This document shows positions 58,791 to 64,000 of a stretch of DNA of 64,000 nucleotides, in pieces. Under the pieces are notes generated by a model. That model saw only the letters and a list, made by a program, of their open reading frames with translations, did not search any database and was not told where the DNA came from. This DNA is from Flagellimonas marinaquae. GTDB lineage: Bacteria; Bacteroidota; Bacteroidia; Flavobacteriales; Flavobacteriaceae. A program made the position numbers and the translations under genes. Position 1 is the stretch's first letter, and every line of letters starts with the position of its first letter. Where the stretch lies: positions 16,778-80,777 of the forward strand of contig NZ_RZMZ01000017.1 of assembly GCF_003992675.1 (NCBI RefSeq). Reading direction: 5' to 3'.

Positions 58791-60086
58791 ATGACGAAGA
58801 ATTTTGTTCAAGAACTGCAATGGAGGGGAATGGTGCACGATGTGATGCCAGGAGCCGAAGAACACCTAATGGATGAAATGAGGGCTGCGTACGTGGGCAT
58901 AGACCCAACGGCCGATTCGCTGCACATTGGCCATTTGGTAGGCGTTATGATGCTCAAGCATTTCCAATTGGCAGGCCACAAGCCTTATGCTCTTGTGGGC
59001 GGTGCCACTGGAATGATCGGTGATCCTTCGGGGAAATCCGCGGAGCGAAATCTCTTGGACGAAAAAACACTGCGCCACAATGAAGAGGCGCTAAAAGGAC
59101 AGTTGAGCCGTTTTTTGGATTTTGAAAGCGGGGAGCCCAACGCCGCGGTTTTGGTGAACAATTACGATTGGATGAAGAACTTTTCGTTCCTGGCCTTTAT
59201 CCGTGATGTGGGAAAACATATTACGGTCAACTACATGATGGCCAAGGATTCCGTGAAGAAACGGTTATCCTCCGATGCAAAGGAAGGGATGTCCTTCACC
59301 GAATTTACCTATCAGTTGGTGCAAGGGTATGATTTTTTGTACCTCTACCAAAACCATAACTGTACGCTTCAGATGGGAGGGAGCGACCAATGGGGGAACA
59401 TCACCACAGGTACGGAATTGATCAGACGAATAGGGGGTGGAAAGGGCTTTGCCCTAACCTGTCCATTGATAACAAAGGCCGATGGTACCAAATTTGGAAA
59501 AACCGAAGGAGGGAATATTTGGCTGGATGCGGAGCGCACCTCGCCTTACAAATTCTACCAGTATTGGTTGAACACTTCCGATGAGGATGCAGAAAAATAC
59601 ATCAAAATCTTCACCTTTTTGACCAAGGAAGAGATAGATGACCTCGTGGAACAGCATAAAGAGGCGCCGCACGAAAGGGCACTTCAAAAGAAATTGGCAG
59701 AGGAGGTGACCGTTATGGTACATTCGGAGGAAGATTTGGAAAATGCCATTAAGGCCAGCGACATTTTGTTCGGTAAATCCACTTCCGAGGATTTAAAAAA
59801 ATTGAACGAGAAAACCTTTTTGGATGTTTTTGATGGGGTACCGCAGGCCAGCATTTCAAAAGAAGAGCTTCAACCAGGCCTTGATATGATAGGCGCGCTG
59901 GCGGCAAAGACCGGATTTTTGGGCTCCAATGGCGAGGCTAGGCGAGAATTGAAACAGAACTCCATCTCGGTCAATAAAGAAAAGGTGAAAGAGGATTATC
60001 TGATCACAGCCACCGACCTTATCAATGACAAATTTGTCCTTTTGCAAAGGGGCAAGAAGAATTATTTTGTTCTTGTAGTGGAATAA
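58791..60086 (+). CDS. tyrS: Tyrosine--tRNA ligase
   Basis: The start at [18 protein letters not shown] gives 431 residues, the usual length. The class I signature is [10 protein letters not shown] (about residues 45-54). The tyrosine site has [25 protein letters not shown], and [11 protein letters not shown] is the KMSKS equivalent. The C-terminal S4-like RNA-binding domain ends the protein. An upstream frame from 58746 would precede the promoter's transcript start and is rejected. Confidence 0.96.
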   Translation: MTKNFVQELQWRGMVHDVMPGAEEHLMDEMRAAYVGIDPTADSLHIGHLVGVMMLKHFQLAGHKPYALVGGATGMIGDPSGKSAERNLLDEKTLRHNEEALKGQLSRFLDFESGEPNAAVLVNNYDWMKNFSFLAFIRDVGKHITVNYMMAKDSVKKRLSSDAKEGMSFTEFTYQLVQGYDFLYLYQNHNCTLQMGGSDQWGNITTGTELIRRIGGGKGFALTCPLITKADGTKFGKTEGGNIWLDAERTSPYKFYQYWLNTSDEDAEKYIKIFTFLTKEEIDDLVEQHKEAPHERALQKKLAEEVTVMVHSEEDLENAIKASDILFGKSTSEDLKKLNEKTFLDVFDGVPQASISKEELQPGLDMIGALAAKTGFLGSNGEARRELKQNSISVNKEKVKEDYLITATDLINDKFVLLQRGKKNYFVLVVE

Positions 60087-60095
60087 ATTGGAAGA

Positions 60096-60110
60096 GGCTG
60101 TCTAAAAAGC
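60096..60110 (+). repeat. 15-base repeat arm
   Basis: GGCTGTCTAAAAAGC, identical to the left arm of the repeat element at 61137. The two copies flank the LuxE-like gene as direct repeats 1041 bases apart. Confidence 0.7.
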
Positions 60111-60118
60111 GCTCGAAC

Positions 60119-61105
60119 TTAAAGCACCATCAAATTACAGCCCCGGATATCGGAATCATCAAAACGTCCCAATACCTCAAAACTGCCGTTGGCGTAGGTC
60201 TTTCCCAGATCTTGCGTCGCAATGAAGGAGCAAGAGTAAAGATTGGCCAAATCGATTACATTGATACCCCCGGTTTTATTATGGGCCTGTATGTTCAAAG
60301 GGTCTTCGGTATCCCGAGTAATGATTTTCATCCAAGGTGGCGTTTGGAAAATACCATTGCCCTTGGAATAGGCTTGGGATAAAAGCTCGGTCATCCCATA
60401 TTCGGAATGGATCCTATCAACACCCAACCCTTGGGTTAGGATGTGATGGAGTTCTTCACGGATAAGTTCTTTGCGACGCCCTTTCATGCCCCCAGTTTCC
60501 ATTACAATGGTTTTCTTTAGTCTCATGGGAAATTGCTCGGCCAAGTCCAAAAGAGCAAACGACACGCCTATCAAAAGGGTTTTCGTATTCCTTTGTTCCA
60601 GTTTAAGTAGTTTTTGATGGAGTTCAGCAAGGTTGTGAAGGTAAAATCCGCTGTCAGGGTGATTCGATTTTTTGATGAGATCATCGACCATATAAATGAG
60701 CGAAGAACCTTCCCTCTCCAAATAGGAGGGCAACAATGCCAAAATGCAGATTTTTTCGGGAGCTCCATAGAAACTCTCAAAAGCCTTGAGAAAACTTTCT
60801 TCATACAATTTGATATCTGGCACCAAATGTTTGCTGGTGGTGCTTTGTGTGGTGCCACTACTGGTAAAAATGGTTTTCGCCTCTTTTAGGGTAGAAAGCA
60901 CTTGATGTGTTTTGAAGAAAGAAATTGGTAAAAAGGGGATGTCCAAATGGTGTAAAACCGTATCTGGAGTTTTTTTCAGGTGATGACAAAAGCGCCTGTA
61001 CACCGCATTGTTCTCAAATTGAAAGCGAAAGACATCCAGTGCCACCTCGTTAAATTCGTTGGTATGGGCTATACTGAAAATCCGATGGGTCTCAAACTGT
61101 TTCAT
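60119..61105 (-). CDS. LuxE/PaaK-family acyltransferase or acyl-protein synthetase
   Basis: The start at MKQFETHRIFSIAHTNEF (61105) gives 328 residues; the longer frame from 61195 reads through the adjacent repeat and is rejected. The protein has IFTSSGTTQSTTSKH (phosphate-binding loop of the ANL/LuxE superfamily), TIVMETGGMKGRR, and SEYGMTELLSQAY. LuxE activates a fatty acid to acyl-AMP; here no luciferase or reductase genes are near. Flavobacteria have such genes near carrier proteins elsewhere. Bounded on both sides by the same repeat. Confidence 0.82.
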   Translation of the reverse strand: MKQFETHRIFSIAHTNEFNEVALDVFRFQFENNAVYRRFCHHLKKTPDTVLHHLDIPFLPISFFKTHQVLSTLKEAKTIFTSSGTTQSTTSKHLVPDIKLYEESFLKAFESFYGAPEKICILALLPSYLEREGSSLIYMVDDLIKKSNHPDSGFYLHNLAELHQKLLKLEQRNTKTLLIGVSFALLDLAEQFPMRLKKTIVMETGGMKGRRKELIREELHHILTQGLGVDRIHSEYGMTELLSQAYSKGNGIFQTPPWMKIITRDTEDPLNIQAHNKTGGINVIDLANLYSCSFIATQDLGKTYANGSFEVLGRFDDSDIRGCNLMVL

Positions 61106-61136
61106 CCTAGGGCAAAAGTACCCAAAAATAAAAAGC

Positions 61137-61263
61137 GGCTGTCTAAAAAGCAGTTTACCTGTCAGTTCGAGCGCAGTCGAGAACTTAAGACACATTGATA
61201 ATCAATGGGTTTCGACTGCGCTCAACCTGACAAAGCTCAAATTTTACCGCTTTTTAGAAAGCC
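61137..61263. repeat. MITE-like 127-base inverted-repeat element
   Basis: Outer arms GGCTGTCTAAAAAGC (61137-61151) and GCTTTTTAGAAAGCC (61249-61263) are inverted, with one mismatch. Inside is a second inverted pair: TGTCAG, core GAGCGCAGTCGA at 61169-61180, and its reverse complement at 61212-61223 ending CTGACA. The inner pair is the same family as the leuS insertions. No coding capacity. The outer arm resembles transposon ends, so it may be a small non-autonomous element. Confidence 0.7.
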
Positions 61264-61286
61264 TTTTAAAAATGATGAAGTTTGGT

Positions 61287-61613
61287 TTATTTGACGACCA
61301 GCTTTCTGGTCATTGTTTTTTTGCGTTCGGTTACTTGGAGCACATAAACACCTGGCACCAATCGTGAAATGTCCAAAGTGTTGGTTGTGATACGGCTGGT
61401 GAGGACCACTTCTCCAAAAACGTCATAAATCTTGATATCTTTCACACCGTTGGTTTCGGTGGTAATATAAACTTCGTTCCCATAAGCGGGATTCGGGTAC
61501 ATCTTAAAACCCTTTAGCTCTTGTACCGGTTCGTTGTTCACGGTAACTAAGTCTTGACCGAAAGAAAACAAAGGTAAAGCCATAAGTAGTAATACAAAGT
61601 AGATTTTCTTCAT
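61287..61613 (-). CDS. Minimal T9SS-sorted protein (signal peptide plus type A sorting domain)
   Basis: The 108-residue protein has a signal peptide (cleaved near FSFGQ), 15-20 residues of linker, and then a complete type A T9SS C-terminal domain: GFKMYPNPAYGNEVYITT, IYDVFGEVVL, LDISRLVPGVYVLQVTERKKTMTRKLVVK. No cargo domain is present. Type A domains target proteins across the outer membrane through the type IX system and are cleaved. A similar gene follows at 61760. Confidence 0.9.
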   Translation of the reverse strand: MKKIYFVLLLMALPLFSFGQDLVTVNNEPVQELKGFKMYPNPAYGNEVYITTETNGVKDIKIYDVFGEVVLTSRITTNTLDISRLVPGVYVLQVTERKKTMTRKLVVK

Positions 61614-61759
61614 ATGCGCTGATTTGGGGTCTATGTGCAGTATAAAAGTAGGCCAACGCTACGATTTGAGCCATTTTATGTTGTGAAAACACTAAAATGG
61701 GTGGTAAAGCGTTGATTGTTGTGGTTTGGTAGATGGATGTTTTGGGAAAAAGTACGGAA

Positions 61760-62071
61760 CTATTTCACAATGAGCTTTCTAGTCGCAACTTTGTTGTACT
61801 CGAACACGCGAAGAATATAGACGCCTTTGTCCAATTCCGAGAGGTTGAGTTCCTTGCCTAAAATGGTGGTTTGTAGAACTTGTGTGCCCAAAACATCGAA
61901 GACCAGAATTTTTTTGGGTGCGTTGAGCGTGGTTTCTATGTACACCTTGCCTTGGGTAACCGGATTGGGATAGAGCTTAAACCCGTCAATGTCCGCGCTC
62001 GACCTTGCGTTTTCCTGAGAAAACCCAAGCGTGCAGACAAATAATAACATGACGAGGTAAAAGTGCTTCAT
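61760..62071 (-). CDS. Minimal T9SS-sorted protein, second copy
   Basis: The 103-residue protein has a signal peptide (cleaved near LGFSQ) and only a type A sorting domain: GFKLYPNPVTQGKVYIET, VFDVLGTQVLQTT, LNLSELDKGVYILRVFEYNKVATRKLIVK. It is a diverged tandem relative of the gene at 61287, about 145 bases apart, in the same direction. What such a cargo-free tail does is unknown. Confidence 0.9.
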   Translation of the reverse strand: MKHFYLVMLLFVCTLGFSQENARSSADIDGFKLYPNPVTQGKVYIETTLNAPKKILVFDVLGTQVLQTTILGKELNLSELDKGVYILRVFEYNKVATRKLIVK

Positions 62072-62242
62072 AGGTTAATGGTTACAATGGCCATGCCACA
62101 AATATATAAAAATTGCAATGCGAAATCGGAACCTTTTGACAAATAGGGGATTACTTTTCGATGAAATGTAAGCTGTAGTCAATATCCGATAAATGAAACT
62201 GGCAGTTATTTTTATCCGACACGAAGAAAAAAAGGTGTTTCC

Positions 62243-62755
62243 TTATTGGTTTAAACCTAGAAAATCTACCATTTCTTGATAATTTCTTGTGTCAAGCTCA
62301 CTCCTTGTCAAGCCAGATATACTCGAAGGTTTTACGGCAATGATATTCAGTTCTTTGAATTCTAATTTGTTTCCGTATGGTGTTGGGCTATCAAATTTTT
62401 CAGCAATTATGACAAGTTCCAAACCATTACTTCTGGAGTAATAGACTTTTAGGTTTTTTTCAATTTGTAAGTTTGGAACAGGAAACCAAGTTTCAGATTC
62501 TATGTCCGCCGATTTATAGAATGGCAAAAGCAATAAGGGTTCGGCATTGGATAAACCATATTCATTTTCCGGTATAACAATATCCAAGGTTAAACTATCT
62601 GTAAGGTCGTTTGCTCCGAGTACAATCAAGGCAGCATCTTCGGTTACAACACTTTCTTGTGCAGATTGTCCATTGCTATTGAAATCATCTTCATTCGAGC
62701 ATGATATGAATAAACTTAGGATTATGATATTCAATAAGAAAGATTTTGTTTTCAT
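62243..62755 (-). CDS. Lipoprotein of unknown function
   Basis: The 170-residue protein has a lipoprotein signal ending LFISC (Cys 19) followed by SNEDDFNSNG, an acidic/Asn-rich tether that suggests surface exposure in Bacteroidota. The rest is beta-rich (LTLDIVIPENEYGLSNAEPLLLLPFYKS...LELVIIAEKFDSPTPYGNKLEFKELNIIAV) with no family I recognise. Base composition is more AT-rich than its neighbours, a possible sign of transfer. Confidence 0.7.
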   Translation of the reverse strand: MKTKSFLLNIIILSLFISCSNEDDFNSNGQSAQESVVTEDAALIVLGANDLTDSLTLDIVIPENEYGLSNAEPLLLLPFYKSADIESETWFPVPNLQIEKNLKVYYSRSNGLELVIIAEKFDSPTPYGNKLEFKELNIIAVKPSSISGLTRSELDTRNYQEMVDFLGLNQ

Positions 62756-62885
62756 GGGTGTTTTAAATTAGTAACCTACGCTGAGCGAAACGCATAAATC
62801 GTTAGATTGATAAATTTTTGAAAGAAAAATTATGCATTCAAGTTACTAATAAACGTAGTGTAACGATGTTATTTTATTGTTATAA

Positions 62886-62914
62886 TAAAAAAAGCCCCCG
62901 AATTACCGGGGGCT
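62886..62914 (-). terminator. Terminator of the beta-helix protein gene
   Basis: AGCCCCCG (62893-62900) pairs with CGGGGGCT (62907-62914); on the minus strand it runs into seven T. Confidence 0.92.
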
Positions 62915-62939
62915 ATTTTTTTAAGCTAATAACAGCTAA

Positions 62940-64000
62940 TTAGTTGGTTGCCCAGCTAAAGGCGGCTACATCTACCGTAGCAGCGGCATTGTATGTCTCA
63001 GCTGGATCAGCAGTAGCTCCTTCGATTTGAACGTTGGCCAAAGGACCGTTGTCGCTCATCAATACGGAAGTATCGTAACCAGTTAGTGAAAGTCCAGTAA
63101 TGGTTGCACCAGATTCTTTTTTGAACTGAAGTGCAGTACCACCAACAGTAGAAACAGCAGTCAAATTAACCAAACTCGGGTTTTCGTTAGCACCATCGGC
63201 CTCAACCACAGTGGAGAAACCAGCAGTGTGGAGTACATAAGCGTTGGTCAATGTTCCGTTCCAACCTTCTGTCCAGTCGATAGCGTCGTCTTCGTTGTTT
63301 TCCAAGTAGAAGTTGGAAGCGGAAACGGTTCCACCGAAGAATTCGACACCGTCATCAGTACCGTTCAAGATAGCAACGTTGTCAATGGTGGTACCAGAAC
63401 CTACGGCGTAAAGCGATAGTCCGTTGTACTGTGACTCGGAGTTAATCTGTGCACCAGCATAGTTGATGATCAAGTATTCAATACTACCCGAATTGTCGTC
63501 ATCTTCTGTACCACCGTAGATGATACCACCTACTTCGGCTTCAGCATCAACACCTTCGGTAGTGGTTGCTTTACCAGCTATTACCAAACCGCCCCAGTCA
63601 CCTGGAGTTTCGTTGGAAGAAGTCATTACAACAGGGTTCGCAGCAGTACCTTGAACATTGATGGTACCACCTTTTTGAACTACGATGTAGGTATTGGTTT
63701 CATTCCCACCTTCAACATCAGCAATGATGGTTGTACCAGCTGGGATATTCAAAGTAGCACCATCTTCTACGCTGAAAGATTGGTTCAAGAAATACGTAAT
63801 AGATGGATCCAAAGTCAAGGTAGTTGATAGCGAACCGGTCAAAGTTGCGGATTGAGCTTCTGCATTTCCAGTTGCCCAAGCAAAATCGTTGATATTTACC
63901 GTTGCAACATTTTCGTAGGTCTCAGCGGGGTCAGCGGTTGCGCCGTCGATTTGAACGTTGGCCAAAGGACCGTTGTCGCTCATCAATACTGAAGTGTCGT
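62940..64000 (-). CDS. Repeat-containing beta-helix surface protein (N-terminal part outside the window)
   Basis: The frame runs to the window edge, so the start is not seen. The visible 353 residues are a full 308-residue unit plus the end of the one before. The block VLMSDNGPLANVQI(D/E)GATADPAETY occurs twice, 924 bases apart. The unit has short strand-turn repeats with IPAGTTIIAD, WGGLVIAGKA, IEYLIINYAGAQ and GVEFFGGTVSASNFYLENNEDDAIDWTEGW, typical of right-handed beta-helix proteins of Bacteroidota. It ends AAFSWATN without a T9SS domain. It is probably secreted or on the cell surface. Nearly identical DNA suggests recent duplication. Confidence 0.8.
   Translation of the reverse strand, partial: DTSVLMSDNGPLANVQIDGATADPAETYENVATVNINDFAWATGNAEAQSATLTGSLSTTLTLDPSITYFLNQSFSVEDGATLNIPAGTTIIADVEGGNETNTYIVVQKGGTINVQGTAANPVVMTSSNETPGDWGGLVIAGKATTTEGVDAEAEVGGIIYGGTEDDDNSGSIEYLIINYAGAQINSESQYNGLSLYAVGSGTTIDNVAILNGTDDGVEFFGGTVSASNFYLENNEDDAIDWTEGWNGTLTNAYVLHTAGFSTVVEADGANENPSLVNLTAVSTVGGTALQFKKESGATITGLSLTGYDTSVLMSDNGPLANVQIEGATADPAETYNAAATVDVAAFSWATN

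Noticed and set aside
60096..61151. Direct repeats as phage or integrative-element attachment sites
   Set aside because: No integrase or tRNA gene is present, and the same 15 bases recur inverted at 61249 as part of a small repeat, so they are repeat arms and not att sites.
61106..61195. Longer start for the LuxE-like gene
   Set aside because: The extra 30 codons read through the MITE-like repeat; the ATG at 61105 begins the recognisable protein.
62768..62850. Inverted repeat TTAGTAAC ... GTTACTAA between the lipoprotein and the beta-helix gene
   Set aside because: The arms are 67 bases apart, AT-rich and short; chance is a sufficient explanation and no gene structure depends on it.
1..64000. 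CRISPR array, tRNA or rRNA genes, prophage, insertion sequence with transposase
   Set aside because: I looked for regularly spaced repeats, cloverleaf ends, rRNA blocks and transposase motifs and found none that hold up; the repeats present are few and dispersed.

Overview
The window is chromosomal DNA of a flavobacterium (Bacteroidota, Flavobacteriaceae). The gene content says so: gliding genes gldE and gldD, two proteins with type IX secretion (T9SS) sorting domains, a TonB-linked uptake style, many families restricted to the phylum (DUF3098, DUF3127, DUF4199, DUF4271, DUF4296, DUF4301), and promoters of the Bacteroidota form TTG-N18/19-TAnnTTTG in place of E. coli-type -35/-10 boxes. A Muricauda/Allomuricauda-like genus is my guess. 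I see no rRNA, tRNA, phage, transposase or CRISPR array. Most of the window is ordinary core genome; the interest lies in particular proteins and in a family of palindromic repeats.

Layout. 0-8 kb: a cut-off lipoprotein glycosidase, RNase G, a 29-residue basic protein (probable small ribosomal protein), HU, then mutY-ssb-gldE-gldD. 8-11 kb: a copper uptake locus (small Cys-motif protein plus an OprC-like TonB receptor). 11-19 kb: a paired active/inactive M16 peptidase, rplU-rpmA, a D-threonine aldolase-like enzyme, ahcY. 19-26 kb: a phosphopantetheinyl transferase, a tightly overlapping four-gene operon (YkoF-like thiamine-binding protein, PnuC/PnuT transporter, NadR-like kinase, DUF4301), and a TPP riboswitch in front of a TonB receptor; together a likely thiamine salvage locus. 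26-32 kb: greA, a HIT protein, an orphan histidine kinase, an OB-fold-like DUF3127 protein with an SSB-type tail, aat, tag. 32-37 kb: a self-contained TetR-ABC-HlyD-TolC export operon whose ATPase has lost several canonical motifs. 37-46 kb: truB-uppP-DUF3098-ftsX, leuS, ald. 46-52 kb: a metallopeptidase, ferritin, an Lrp regulator, saccharopine dehydrogenase, pckA. 52-60 kb: hemD, a GT39 and a GT2 glycosyltransferase, dihydroorotase, an epimerase, tyrS. 60-64 kb: a LuxE-like acyltransferase, a MITE-like repeat, two minimal T9SS-tail proteins, and the 3' part of a beta-helix protein built of 308-residue repeats.

The points most worth a second look are: (1) palindromic repeats of the kind found between genes are also inserted in frame inside leuS; (2) an ABC exporter ATPase lacks the LSGGQ signature, the Walker B Asp and the H-loop His; (3) the DUF4301 protein in the thiamine-linked operon resembles a nucleotidyltransferase; (4) a DUF3127 protein ends in the same DDLPF tip as SSB; (5) the copper receptor keeps the CxxxM...HxM site and is paired with a small CxGKC protein; and (6) a Rieske-like lipoprotein has Glu where a cluster His is expected.
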